This document shows positions 1 to 10,588 of a stretch of DNA of 64,000 bases, piece by piece. The stretch is from NCBI RefSeq assembly GCF_000005505.3, contig NC_016131.3:42617355-42681354 (forward strand). The letters run 5' to 3'. Both the position numbers and the translations under genes were made by a program. The stretch is from Brachypodium distachyon. Lineage: Eukaryota > Streptophyta > Magnoliopsida > Poales > Poaceae. The notes below the pieces were generated by a model that saw only the letters and a program-made list of their open reading frames with translations, made no database searches and was not told where the DNA came from. Every line of letters starts with the position of its first letter. Within the stretch, counting starts at the first letter, position 1.

Positions 1-353
1 GCTCCCATTTTCAATGTGAACCCGAGTGAATTTGACGTTAATGTCGGGCCCGATGAGTGTCGGGTCAACCACCAGAGCATATCCACCTGGATTTGGCATG
101 ACCTTAGGATGATCTGTCCTGTTCCAGTTGAGCTCCTGTTCCGACCAGTACATAAACTTCAGAACTGCCGGCATCACATCATTGACTTCCATCTCTCGCC
201 TGCGCTGACTCTGCTTGTCAGTCGGCTCCGTGATGAAAATCATGTAGCTCTGGTGATGCTCCTTATATTCATTTCTTCCGACGTATTGCGGGATACCCTG
301 GTCTTCCACCTGATTGACAGCATTGTTACCGGAGGAGGTCCTAGATCTGGGCA
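1..353 (-). pseudogene. gypsy gag-pol linker leading to protease (partial at window edge)
   Basis: Translation of the minus strand from about 353 to 1 gives a continuous frame including QYVGRNEYKEHHQSYM, KFMYWSEQELNWNRTDHP and GGYALVVDPTLIGPDINV. Sequences of the type YALVVDP...G lie immediately upstream of the aspartic protease in Tat/RIRE2 gypsy polyproteins. The protease active site would lie just beyond the left edge. The frame was read by hand from the complement. Confidence 0.55.
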
Positions 354-559
354 TTAGCGCCTGTGAGCGGTGGAGGAGGGGGCAGCCGACTTGCCTCACC
401 CTTCTCGGCTCGCTGCATCCAGCTGCATTGCCGGGTTGTGTGATTTGCCGGTTTGCTGGGATTAGTCGTGTGAAAACGACAAGGCTGATCCAGCATCACC
501 TCGAACGTATACTTCTGCTTATCTTGCCAGGGCTTCTTTTGCTCTCCCTTCTTGACCCA

Positions 560-1186
560 CTACTGATTTCCAGTCTTCTGACGCTGGCTAGAGCCCGCAT
601 CAGGTTGATCCTGAATAGCGGCGACATGGGTTGGCCCATACCGGTAATCTGGCGTGTCGTCCCTTCTCTTGTTGCGGTGGTCTTGATGATCGTTCCTCCG
701 GAATGCCCCGGCAGGATTGTATGTTGGCTGCTCCCTTTGCGGCTCTGCCGGCATCAGCGATGGCTGAGTCGGATCACCGAGCGCATACATGTCGGCGATC
801 TTGATCATCTCAGACAGAGTGACCGGCATCTCTCTTTGCAGCTTTTGCCACAACATGCTCCCATGCCGGCATCCTTGATCAAACCATGCGATGGCCTGCA
901 ACTCCACTATCCCTTCATAAGAATTGCGGAGATTGTTCCATCTTGTTAGGTAATCTCGGTCAGTCTCGTTGTCTCTTTGCTTGCACATGGACAATTGCTG
1001 AGGGCGATTCGGCCTCTTGTAACTGCTAGTGAAATTGCTGACAAAAGCTTCTTCAAAGTCTATCCTGCAATTGATGCTGCCTTCCGGCAGATTGTTCAGC
1101 CATATCCTTGCCAGCCCTACCAGCATCTGAGGTACATAACGTACCGCCCATCTCCAGCCAATCTTCTGGCTTAGTACTGCCGTCAT
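560..1186 (-). pseudogene. gypsy gag core domain (Retrotrans_gag), broken
   Basis: The minus-strand frame carries the hallmark gag core: LARIWLNNLPEGSI, FEEAFVSNFTSSYKRP, DYLTRWNNLRNS and SMLWQKLQREMP. These match the capsid region of Tat-lineage gypsy elements in order. The protein would package element RNA in virus-like particles in the cytoplasm. The preceding part of the domain is in another frame (1053-1340) and the segment between DWLE and the capsid helix is shortened, so the gene is dead. The frame closes near 560 with a Gln/Arg-rich tail. Confidence 0.75.
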
Positions 1187-1234
1187 ATGTTCTCGTACCC
1201 CTTGGCAGCTGGAAACCCTGGGCTGGTGTCTCCC

Positions 1235-2188
1235 TCATGATCCGGTGCGCGAAACAACGCGGTCCCGGAGGACCTTGTTCTTCCAGAAGCTCCGACAGAT
1301 AGATCCTGTCAAGCCGATGTCGGGCATCCAGCGGCGACACTTGCCTGTTCCCAACTCAGGCTCCGAGCGGGCCGAGATTATCACGTTCTTGCCTGAGATA
1401 ACCTTCATCACCCATGGCCGAGTACCCGTCGTCGTAACGGTCTTGCCGACGATCTTCACCTCAATACAGGGGGTTGCGCCCGACATGCTGTTGACCTGCA
1501 GCAGTATCGGGTGCCGGACCCCGAGGTTGGTGTCCATGACCAGCTGAGTGACGTTCTTGTTGATCTCGGCGATTGTTGCCGAGATGCAGACCACTCTGAC
1601 TGTCATCAACTCTCCTGACCATTTGCTTCTCAGCCAGAGCCGGGTCATAATGCTCCAGGCGTTTATCTCGGCCTGAGTTGACACTCTTGTCCCGTTTGCC
1701 ACCAGGCGAGGATGCTTGTTTGTCAACCCGGCCATCAGCGCCCGCTGCCGAGTGAATGACTTGAAACGCACCGGCTTGCCGTGCAATCTCATGTATGCCT
1801 CATTCTGCTCGTTAGCTGTGCGGAGCAACTCCTTCATGCGCAGCTGCTGCAGCCGGAGTGCCTCTCCCGTGAGATTCGGCAACTCTTTGGCCGCAGCCTC
1901 GGCAGCTCTGAGATTCTTGACAGGGGTATTGTATTTCGGCTTCAGTGCCGAGGCAAAACTTGCGGACACTGCAGGTACCCCCCTGCCATCTCTAGCTATC
2001 TCAGCGTTCAAGTTCCTGCCACGGTTACACACTTCCCCAACTCGGTTAGGGTTAGTCAATGCGGTAGAATTGAGACCATGGGCTTTATTATACTCACGGA
2101 GCGAAATATCAAGTTCTTGCTGAGCGCGAGCCACATCGACGGCCTCCTTCAGCAGCTTTTGGCGCTCCAACTCTAACTCCGCCTGCAA
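1235..2188 (-). pseudogene. gypsy gag, middle part (broken)
   Basis: This minus-strand frame of about 317 codons begins with a charged, coiled-coil-like stretch (QAELELERQKLLKEAVDVAR), as in gypsy gag proteins. Its C-terminal third loses gag similarity while an overlapping frame (1053-1340) resumes it with GPRCFAHRIMRETP and TYDGSTKPEDWL, which matches the start of the retrotransposon gag domain. A frameshift near 1235-1340 is therefore likely. Confidence 0.55.
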
Positions 2189-2194
2189 CTGGGC

Positions 2195-2704
2195 CTAGTT
2201 AGCGTTTGACGCCACCGGCATGGTTAGCCGTTCGATGGCGGCTTGGAGCTGAGTCGGCTTTGGCGGCAAAGCCGACGTGCCGGCTTGAGCAGCGACATTA
2301 TCCGGCTTCTCCAAGGGGAACTTTGCTATTCTGCCGGATTTTCTTGGGACCGCACCACTCTCTCCGGTACCCTTGCTAGCATCAACGTCGTGAGCCATCA
2401 CCATGATCTCCACACGGTCAGCGGGGCAGTCGACATGCCGGCCGCGAATCGTGCAGACGGCGGGGGGATCTTCGGCCACTACCACCTGCTCTGGGTACTT
2501 GCAGTGACTGTCAGTAGCGACATAAACCTCATGCATGCCAAAGTTGATGAAGCGGCCCGCGCAAGGAAACGGTGCGTCGATGAAGCCCAGAGAGCCAAAT
2601 CTCTGGACCAAACCGGAGACCACGCGCTCTCCGGTGATGAGGAAGCTTCCTGTCCGGATGAAAACTCCAGCCAGCGCCGCTGCTGGCCCCACGGTGGGCG
2701 CCAA
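2195..2704 (-). pseudogene. gypsy gag N-terminal leader region (broken)
   Basis: This is an open minus-strand frame of about 169 codons starting right after the LTR/PBS and rich in Ala, Pro and charged residues, ending in AIERLTMPVASNAN. Low-complexity leader sequences of this kind precede the gag domain in grass gypsy elements. It has no recognisable catalytic domain. The next gag frame starts only a few bases after its stop codon, so one mutation probably split a longer gag. Confidence 0.5.
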
Positions 2705-2705
2705 C

Positions 2706-3515
2706 TGTCATGGTGGTGTCACGGCAGATGCCATAAGATGGCTTATGTTGTGGCCGATGGACGAAGGAGGAACCGGAGAAGGGAGGACGTGAAGAGAAAT
2801 ACGCACAAACACACAAGTACACACAGATTTACCCAGGTTCGGAGCCCTCTTGTAGAGGGAAGACTCCTACTCCTACTTTGTTGTATAAGCCGAGATAACC
2901 AGATCTACAATGGTGCTCCTTGAGCAGCTTTCTTGAGGAAGAAGAAGGAGAAGGGGAAACCCTAAATGTCTAAGTGTGGGGATCTCTCTTCAGGAAGGGG
3001 TAGTGCTCTATTTATGGACCGCTCATGTCACACTGACATGTGGGTCAAGGGCTAACGTTATCTTCTATGGGCCCCGCCAGGCACGCGCCTTGGTTCCCTC
3101 CGGGTGGCACCGCAGGAGACAAGACAACTTTACTTTTTCTGGCGTCCTGCAACAAGTACAACAACCTCCTGCCGGCTTCCGTCACTGATTCTCTTTTGGT
3201 GCTTCTCTGCGCACTCTCCTGGCACCGCAACGTAAGCAACGTCTGCTTTCCCGTGAAAAAGAGAACGTTGTTTTAATTTGCGCCATGAGATAAGGATAAG
3301 ACCGTTGAGCCATCTCGGCGGTGGCTGAGATTAAAGTACTCGTCCTTATCCTGCAACCATATAAGACAAGATAGTCATGCCGGTATACACTTGGTATGCC
3401 GACTTAGTATTAGATTGGCTTAAGGATGCCGACGCACATGCCCGTGCTGGCTTTGCCTTCATCATCTCGGTTAAAGTGTGTCGTCATGACCCTACTCGAG
3501 GTCATCCCCCCGACA
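2706..3515 (-). repeat. 5' LTR of the gypsy element
   Basis: The 810-bp segment begins TGTCATGG and ends CCCCGACA on the plus strand, giving the TGTC...GACA ends expected of an LTR. The left boundary abuts the primer-binding region and the gag coding region. A minus-strand TATA box CCATAAATAG lies at 3008-3017, compatible with U3/R. The right boundary is placed by the TG/CA rule and cannot be confirmed without the partner LTR. Confidence 0.65.
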
Positions 3516-3996
3516 TTCGTCGTTGCCTGGGGTCAGCACCGCGCGGGGGGACATCGCCGTGGCCTGCCGGTCTCCTGGGGCCAGCGCCACCGCAGGGAAA
3601 GCAAGCCACCGTAGGTAGCCTCTGCCGCCGCCGCCGCCAGCATGTGGATTTAGGGCCGCCGCCGCCAGCCGTGCAGTCGCTTCGTGGTGCCCCAGTTGGT
3701 TGGTGTTGCGTGCTGAGGGAGCGGCCCGCCGGCGACGGTAACCCCCTCGTCGATAGGGATGGAATCAGGCAGGGCATTGGGGATTGGGTTGGGGCTTTTT
3801 TTTTTCTTGAGGCCGATTGGGTTGGGGATTTGGGGAGTCCTCTTTCACCCAGTTGCCCAATCGTTACCTGCCATCTGAGGAAATACATGGGGTTTTGTGT
3901 AAAATCAAGTTTAAGTCGTTGGTGTAATCCCATTTTCAAACTGGTGGCTCGCGAGGCAGGCAGGCAGCCCACTCAAGCAGGTAGACGGGCTCTTGG
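3516..3996. other. GC-rich spacer, no gene seen
   Basis: This is a GC-rich stretch with (GCC)n-like runs around 3628-3670 and a T-run near 3799. Open frames on both strands are explained by base composition and show no domain. It might be a captured gene fragment or old exon debris, but nothing recognisable is encoded. Confidence 0.5.
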
Positions 3997-4990
3997 GGTC
4001 CGTTTGGTTCTATACCAATGCCGGCCTTACCAAATAATTGGCGTGCCCTCAACTTTTGGCCTCCGTTTGGATTGACACCAACAATTTGGCCAGCCCAGCT
4101 CAGCCCGAGCCTGTCCATTGTTTTTTCGCCAACTCGAGGGCGAGACGAGGGCGCTGAAATCCTCCGCCAACAATTTGGCAACCAAATTCTCTCCCGTGAT
4201 TTCTCCTCTCTCGACCTTCTCTGTCTTCTGTCCTTCGCGTTTCCTTCTCGAAGTACGGCAGCGGCGCACTGGACTGGCGATGCAGATGCCGAAACTCAAA
4301 ATAGATTGAGGGGGAACACAGATCAGGTGTCTATGAGTGTACAGTTCGAAGCAATTGGTCCATAGTTCACCGGAGATACATGAATCGACGAGGCGGACGT
4401 TGGTCAGAGTTGAAGAAGAAACTGAAAATTCCGGCGGTACAGTCAACAGAACTCTGTGTTTATTTAGGCATATTGCTCCCGATCGCGTGGAGATGGTCCC
4501 GTGCAAGGGAATCCTACAGGTTTGCCTCCGTTTACTCTAATTGGGTTGAGTTGTTCACAAGGTCAGCGGAGCAGTTTAATGCCGTTCTTCAAATTTGCTG
4601 GATCGAAACTTTTTTTTCTTGATTAGAAAACTTACACCATATATTCCTTGCTGCTATCACTTTCATCTATTTTGCAGAATCACCGATTACTACCTACAAC
4701 ATACTAAAACCCTAAACAACAGGTATTGCTAGAGCTTGCAGAATCACCGCCGTATCAGAATCGGCTTGATTCAATTAGATCAAACCAAAACAACTTGTTG
4801 AATGTTTGTCAAGCTAAATGGCTGCAAAACAAACACAGGCCTGAGCATTTTGCCAAATATTTGGTAGCAAAATTTGCTGCAAACCAAACAACTAGAGCTC
4901 ACCAAAATTTTGGTCATGCCCATGCTTTGGTAGTGCCAAAATTTTGGCAGGGCTGGCTGGGGCTTAAACCAAATTTCGATGCATTAATTT
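3997..4990. mobile_element. Possible non-autonomous DNA transposon with related inverted ends
   Basis: The left end reads GGTCCGTTTGGTTC and continues with repeated ACCAAAT/TTTGGC motifs. The right end (about 4840-4975) carries the same motifs in inverse orientation (AAACCAAACA, CCAAAATTTTGG, GGCTTAAACC). Both halves hold a CCAGCC/CTGCC block beside the CCAAAATTTTGG palindrome. The termini and a target duplication are not exact, so the superfamily (hAT or PIF/Harbinger) is uncertain. A similar GTTTGGAT...CCAAAT...GGCTC block recurs at 42100-42190. Confidence 0.3.
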
Positions 4991-5200
4991 TCAAGTTTCT
5001 GGGATCAAATTTATATGTCAAGTGAACTCTTTGTTTTGGTAAGAGTTTCAATAAACTGCTCAGTCAAGTTATATTGAAATGCTAAACATGGTAATCATTA
5101 TGGAATGTATTGCTTGAACCACTGGTAGGAATAAATCTCTGAAGCGCCTCAGTGGATCTACAACCTAAACCATCATACACTTCTCACTTTGCACCGGCTT

Positions 5201-6591
5201 TTAGAAAGGAAATTTGAAACGAGCAATGTTGTCCATAGTGACACATGGGTTCGACGGAACCTGGTGGAAAGAGCTTGTAGGTATTGTGGCAGCATGCTTG
5301 CTAGGCCTAGAACTATTTTCCATCTCCTCGTCGAGCTCTACGTCATGGATGCTATAGCGTTGCATCCCTGATCTTTTGCTCTGTAGCCTCTTGAAGTACT
5401 TCTGTGCGTGGCTCGAAATCTGAACCGGAGTCCTGGATGTGACGAAGTACTTGGAAATGTCCTTCCACTTTCCACTGCCATAGCCCCTCAACCCTCGAAG
5501 AAAGAGCCTACAATAACGAGGTCAGGCTCTAATTTTTGATTAAAATAGTGACTGATAGTTGTTTCATTAGTTGAAGCAAATAGTACCACGGAGATATGGT
5601 TTTCTAGATATATGGATGCTAACCACACATATCCTTTCAAAGAAGTTGTGTGTAATTTACTAAATGAAATAATTCAAAAACAATATTTTAAGCATTTACA
5701 TCTAGAAACATTTGTATACATATCTAATCATTCGCAACAAATGTTTATTTTTTATTCCCATTAATTTAGATATGATATCAAATGATTGGTGAGCAAACAT
5801 TTCATAATTACTGTGGTCATATTAATAACCATGACATGACCATACTTGCACTAGCTAGCAATCTTAAATTTATTATAAACAAACGAGTAATGCTACCATG
5901 TTATCATTTTACTCCCATAATACAAAATGTACTCTATCCATATATTCTGCAGAAGAGTGAAAAAAAACTAAATTGCTCGTCCTATAACAATCAATACATA
6001 TATCATACTTAATTAATATACTTGTGTTTAAAATGGACATGACATCAGCGAAACAATAATGAAGAGAAAAAACAATATCTTGACTAACAAAGGATGGCAA
6101 AGAAATAACCTGTGTTCCTCCGTGGTCCAAAACCTTTTGGTACAATGCTCAACTGGCTGATGGATGGACATCTTGTTCTCCAACACCTCTCCCTTGTTCT
6201 CCTTCGGCACCGGCACCTCCTTCATAGTCTCCACGACTCCCGCATGTTTCAATGGGAAACCATGCGAAAACTCCTTGTCGTCCATGGAGACCTCCTCCTC
6301 CAGTACCCCATAGTTCTTATTCACATGCCCATCAATGGTGCAGATGACACCATGCATTCTATCGGCACCACCGTACTCCTTTTCTTGACACTGCGTCATA
6401 CTCATCTCCACGAAGATATCAACGTACAAGTCTCTTACCTGATGCATGGGCTTTGAAGGGAACTTTTCTTGAAGCTCACTGATGATGTTGAGCTTCTTGT
6501 TCTCTTCATGATATCCGCCAGTGATGATCGACCTTGCTTCCTCTACCTCGGAGGAGGTCCAATCCTGATCTATATTGGCTCCTAGATTCAT
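5201..6591 (-). CDS. MYB-related transcription factor, SHAQKYF class (two exons)
   Basis: Exon 1 runs from the ATG at 6591 down to 6110 and exon 2 from 5507 down to the stop at 5201. The donor CACAG/GTTATT (6110/6109) and acceptor TGTAG/GCTC (5508/5507) join in phase, giving about 262 residues. The junction completes the DNA-binding repeat: FWTTEEHR + LFLRGLRGYGSGKWKDIS, followed by RTPVQISSHAQKYFKRLQ, the signature of DIVARICATA/I-box-binding one-repeat MYB proteins. An N-terminal stretch (DWTSSEVEEARSIITGGY, residues about 10-60) looks like a degenerate first SANT repeat. The protein is expected to bind GATAA/TATCC-type sites in the nucleus. The acidic middle and short Ser-rich tail have no known domain. 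A minus-strand TATA box lies about 93 bp upstream of the ATG. A further 3' exon cannot be excluded. Confidence 0.8.
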
Positions 6592-6683
6592 AGTGAACTA
6601 GAGGGAGTTGGATACTACTGAACACAATGAACAATATGAACTCTGAAGAGAAAAGGTGTGGAGAGGGTGAGTACTGGGACATT

Positions 6684-6693
6684 GTATTTATAG
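6684..6693 (-). promoter_or_regulatory. TATA box of the MYB-related gene
   Basis: CTATAAATAC on the minus strand lies 93 bp before the MYB start codon and is followed by a CT/AC-rich leader containing CACCCTCTCCACACC, a typical grass 5' UTR. Confidence 0.6.
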
Positions 6694-8234
6694 ATGGTCA
6701 TGCAGCAACAATATTTTTTCCCATATCTTTTATTAGTTAAACAATAATGGATGCAATCCATGTTCGATATACAATATTAAATTTAGATATACCAGAACTA
6801 AAATATATATAAATTAACAACATACTACGTTTGTGTGCCACAGTTTACCGCACCAATGAATAAAAATATAGATGTTTGTCTACCTAGTCTTAATCGCGTG
6901 CAGGTGTGGTGAATTTGATGTCATCATTTATGTATCGATTAACCACTATATTCATGGTATGTCTGCACTATGTGGCTTAAAATTAAGCTAGTGCTTGCAT
7001 AATAACACTTCTACAATATATACCTAGGGTCTTTTGAAAACATGTAAAAAAACTTAGGTTGCCTAAATAACTGTTCTAGAGTGGAACCCTTATACTGTGG
7101 TCGCCGCCATCCTGCCTAGAGCACACCGAATTCTATCATGAGTTAGCGGGTTTCGCTGGCACTTTGTAGTGACCAATTAATGAAACTTTGGTCAGCAATA
7201 AATGTACGCTTAATTGTATGATTACTATCTCTCTCTCTCTCTCAAATATATACATACGGACAATAAATGATTCATGAACTGTCATCAGATCGAAGCATAT
7301 CTCAATTTTGTCACGCGATCATTCACAGTATTCTGACTTAATAGATGAGCATAGGAAATTTAATCCCTTGACGCCGTGTCCTGATTTTTTAATTTCTCTC
7401 TTCTCAACCCTTTAAGTAATCTACAAATGACAACATGCACATTGATTTTTTCACTCAACTTTTCCTTGATATGAACATAGTTACTTGGTGTGTTGGACCA
7501 ATATTAGCATATACAAGCATATGCAGTTTATAGACGCATGGTTGCATGAGTGAATGATGCAAGATCAATATCCATGGTCTAGAAAGGATCAAGTGTTGCT
7601 TTTGAAATCAAATATGGGATATCTGAGTTAACATTGAAAGCACTGAGATGTTGTCTTGTCAGACCAAGATTTGGAAAATCCAAACACTCTCTGCGTGTGT
7701 ATTGTGCATAGTCTAGGATCACTTTAGTGTATGAAAATAAATAAAATGAAGTTTACATCCTTGTATATGGTTGTACTAAACATATAACATATTTCACCAA
7801 AAAATTCAAATGATGCTGAAAAAATGAACATGAACATTATATGCTTCTAATAACATTGAACATTTGGAATGTTACAAGCCTTTAGTAAATCCTTGAAAAA
7901 TCCAAATTGGAAATTTGGAATGTTACCAGCCTTTAGTAAATCCTTGAAACGAAAAATAGAATTTATTAAGTCCCTAAAATTTCAAATAACAACATAAAAT
8001 TCCAATGGGTCCAAACAAAATGATTTGAACGTGCAAAATTCTCTCAACCATGTATAATTTGGATAGTCATTTTAAAGTACAGAGGACGAGGACGTGATAC
8101 GAGTTGTTTCCCCCAAACAGCGAACCCATTTCGAACTCTGCCGCACGGCGCCGGGTCTCCGGCTCTCCGCCGGTTGACACCTTCTTTCCAGTTTCCGTTC
8201 GGTCCCTCCCGCATCGGCGCTTCCGCCTCCAACA
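6694..8234. other. Intergenic spacer between divergent MYB and PPR genes
   Basis: The stretch is AT-rich with no supported ORF. It holds a short (TC)n microsatellite at about 7229-7243 and an imperfect 51-bp tandem repeat around 7863-7950. The GC-rich segment after 8100 is probably the 5' UTR of the PPR gene. The two genes are transcribed away from each other, so their promoters lie here. Confidence 0.6.
7863..7950. repeat. Imperfect 51-bp tandem repeat
   Basis: TTTGGAATGTTACAAGCC at 7863 recurs at 7914 with one change, followed in both copies by TTTAGTAAATCCTTGAAA. The period is 51 bp. Confidence 0.8.
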
Positions 8235-10028
8235 ATGTCCGCAGCCCGGCGTCTCGCGGCGGCGCTCCCTAAACTGCGAGCAAAGCGCCCCGTCTCCTCC
8301 TCCTCCGCCGCCTCCCCACCAACCCAAACGCCGACCGCCGCCTCCCTCCTCGCCGACCTTCTCTCCGCGCCCACTCCTTCCGCCTCCGCCCTCACCCTCC
8401 TCCGCGACGCGCCATCACTCGCAGCCGAGTTATACTCCCTCCTCGCCGCGCCCTACCACGGCTTCGACCCCGCGTCCCTTGCGCTCCTCTTCTCCCTCCC
8501 CTCATGCCACCGCCTCCCGCCCCCTTCCCCGCGCATCCTCTCCGCTCTCCTCTACAAGATCCTTTCGCGCTCTCCGTCCTCCTCCGCCGACGCCGCTCGT
8601 TTCCTCCGCGACTCGCTCGCCGCTGGCGCCCCGCCGCCGGACACCTCTGCGTTCAACACCCTCCTCGACGCGCTCGCTCAAGCAGGGGACCTTCCCGGAA
8701 TGACCCAACTCTTCGCCTCCATGCGGGATGCTTCCGTCCGGCCCAACGTTGTCACCTACGGCATACTCGTGAAAGGCCTCTGCAAAGCTGGCCGCGTGGG
8801 GGATGCGCTCAGCGTGCTTGATGGAATGTCCGGCCCAGAGTCGGACGTTTGCCCGGATGTTGTCATGCTGAACAACATCGTGGATGGGTTGTGCAAGACT
8901 GGGAGGCTGCAGCAGGCCGTGAAATTTGTGGAAGAGAGGATGAGGAGTGTGCATGGGTGTGCGCCCAACACGGTTACTTATAACTGTTTGGCCCATGCAT
9001 TTTGCCGTGCGGGGAATGTTGGCATGGCGTGTGAGTTGGTCGCGAAGATGGAGAAGGAGCGTGTGACACCGAATGCTGTTACTCTGAACACGATTGTTGG
9101 TGGCTTATGCTGGGTAGGGAGGGTTGGGGCTGCGCTGGAGTTCTTCAGGGAGAAAAGAACAGTTTGGCCTGAAGCCAGGGGCAATGCGGTGACCTACAGC
9201 ACTCTGGTCGGGGCTTTCCTCCACACCAACAACGTGGGTGTGGCCATGGAGTTGTTCCATGAGATGGTGGATGAAGGAAACTCACCAGATGCAATCATGT
9301 ATTTCACCATGATATCAGGATTGACACAAGCAGGGAGGTTGGATGATGCTTGGTCAATGGCGACGTCAATGAAGAAGGCAGGCTTTCAGCTGGATGCAAA
9401 AGCATACAATATTTTGATTGGTGGATTTTGTAGGAGGAAGAGGCTGAATGAGGCTTATGAGTTGCTTGGGGAGATGAAGGAAGCCGGTCTCCAACCAGAT
9501 GTATACACCTACAATACCTTGTTGTCTGGCCTGTGCAAAGCAGGAGATTTCTTGGCTGTGGATGAATTATTGGGGAAGATGATTGATGGTGGTTGCCGGC
9601 CTTCTGTGGTCACCTTTGGTACACTTATACATGGATATTGCAAAGTTGGTCAAATTGATGAGGCGTTGAGGATTTTCCGGTCTATGGATGAATCTGGCAT
9701 TCAGCCCAACACCGTGATATACAATACTTTGATTGACTTCCTCTGCAAGAGCAGAGATACTAGTTTAGCAATTGAACTGTTTGATGAGATGAGGGAGAAG
9801 CATGTGCCTGCAAATGTAACAACCTTCAATGCATTGTTGAAGGGTCTTCGTGATAAGAACATGCCAGAAAAGGCATTTGAACTGATGGACCTCATGAGGG
9901 AAGGGAGGTGTACTCCTGATTACGTGACCATTGATATTCTCATGGAATGGCTGCCTGTCATTGGTGAAACAGACAGATTAAAGCATTTTATGCAGCATGA
10001 CACCACACCCAAAAGGATGACCACATAA
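8235..10028 (+). CDS. Pentatricopeptide repeat (PPR) protein, P class, probably mitochondrial
   Basis: Intronless gene of 597 codons with ATG at 8235 and TAA at 10026-10028. The N-terminus (residues 1-45) is rich in Ala, Arg and Ser and almost lacks acidic residues, as in organelle transit peptides. From about residue 134 to 580 there are 12-13 tandem motifs of about 35 residues with the consensus [DN]xVTYNTL(I/L)xGLCKxGRxxxAxxLxxxM, for example NVVTYGILVKGLCKAGRVGDA and DVYTYNTLLSGLCKAGDF. No E, E+ or DYW extension follows, so this is P class: a sequence-specific RNA-binding protein for stability, processing or translation of organelle transcripts. The layout resembles Arabidopsis At3g61520-type proteins, but the ortholog was not established. 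It is GC-rich at the 5' end and AT-richer toward the 3' end, a usual grass gradient. Confidence 0.93.
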   Translation: MSAARRLAAALPKLRAKRPVSSSSAASPPTQTPTAASLLADLLSAPTPSASALTLLRDAPSLAAELYSLLAAPYHGFDPASLALLFSLPSCHRLPPPSPRILSALLYKILSRSPSSSADAARFLRDSLAAGAPPPDTSAFNTLLDALAQAGDLPGMTQLFASMRDASVRPNVVTYGILVKGLCKAGRVGDALSVLDGMSGPESDVCPDVVMLNNIVDGLCKTGRLQQAVKFVEERMRSVHGCAPNTVTYNCLAHAFCRAGNVGMACELVAKMEKERVTPNAVTLNTIVGGLCWVGRVGAALEFFREKRTVWPEARGNAVTYSTLVGAFLHTNNVGVAMELFHEMVDEGNSPDAIMYFTMISGLTQAGRLDDAWSMATSMKKAGFQLDAKAYNILIGGFCRRKRLNEAYELLGEMKEAGLQPDVYTYNTLLSGLCKAGDFLAVDELLGKMIDGGCRPSVVTFGTLIHGYCKVGQIDEALRIFRSMDESGIQPNTVIYNTLIDFLCKSRDTSLAIELFDEMREKHVPANVTTFNALLKGLRDKNMPEKAFELMDLMREGRCTPDYVTIDILMEWLPVIGETDRLKHFMQHDTTPKRMTT

Positions 10029-10588
10029 GAGTATGCTTAGTTAGCACCATGAAATCTGTTTTGCTCAAAGGATGGAGCCATGAAGTTTGCTTCAGATTAA
10101 CCATGAGTGACAATATCAAGGTTTAATTGTGATGGGAAAATCAAAGTTTGTTAAGCTTATGTGAGAATTAGAAAACCAGCTTATGAGCCCGACTAACCTA
10201 ATTTAATGGATGCCCTTGTGATCATAATTGTCTGCACTCTGCAATCATAAGCTGCGTTATAGCAGTACATTTAAATATAGGTCATACTGAAGTCCCTGCA
10301 ATCTCATTCATCGCATATTGTGGCAGCTGGTCAAAATTTGTTGCTAATAAGGGCACAACTGGTTGGGTAATCACCAGTTCCTTTGTCTGGTGTTTGCAGA
10401 GCTCATTATTGAAGAAGGCCGAAAGCAGATATATTTACACCTAATCACTTGCTTAACTGCTCGATATGCTGTAGTGGAATAGACAACAACACATGCTTGT
10501 ACAACCATTTACATCAAATTAGGCTCTTAACATATGGTGTGCAGTTTATCCTGTGGATAACATGTCGATTTTCTGTTCTTGTTTCTAT
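10029..10588. other. PPR 3' UTR and spacer
   Basis: This is AT-rich sequence without coding signs. From about 10520 it begins to resemble the end of intron 3 of the K+ channel gene (TGATGAACTATAAAACAG here, TGATGAACTCTAAAACAG at 15181-15199), so the pseudogene duplication starts in intronic sequence. Confidence 0.6.

Larger units (their letters stand above)
1..3515 (-). mobile_element. Ty3/gypsy LTR retrotransposon, 5' part (LTR + gag), truncated by window edge
   Basis: Reading on the minus strand, a 5' LTR (3515 down to 2706) is followed directly by a G-T-T-GGCGCCCACCGTGGGGC-type primer-binding region (about 2686-2705), then several broken gag frames (2704 down to about 560), and at the left edge a frame that leads toward the protease. 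The internal order LTR, PBS, gag, pol is that of a Tat/RIRE2-like gypsy element. Multiple frame changes inside gag show that it is not translatable as it stands. The 3' LTR lies outside the window, so neither insertion age nor target duplication can be read. Confidence 0.85.

Noticed and set aside
3377..4075. 232-codon plus-strand frame
   Set aside because: It crosses the gypsy LTR boundary and a GC-rich low-complexity stretch; no homology and no supporting signal.
8104..8703. Ser/Pro-rich frame overlapping the PPR gene start
   Set aside because: It is a shadow of the GC-rich PPR 5' end in another frame.
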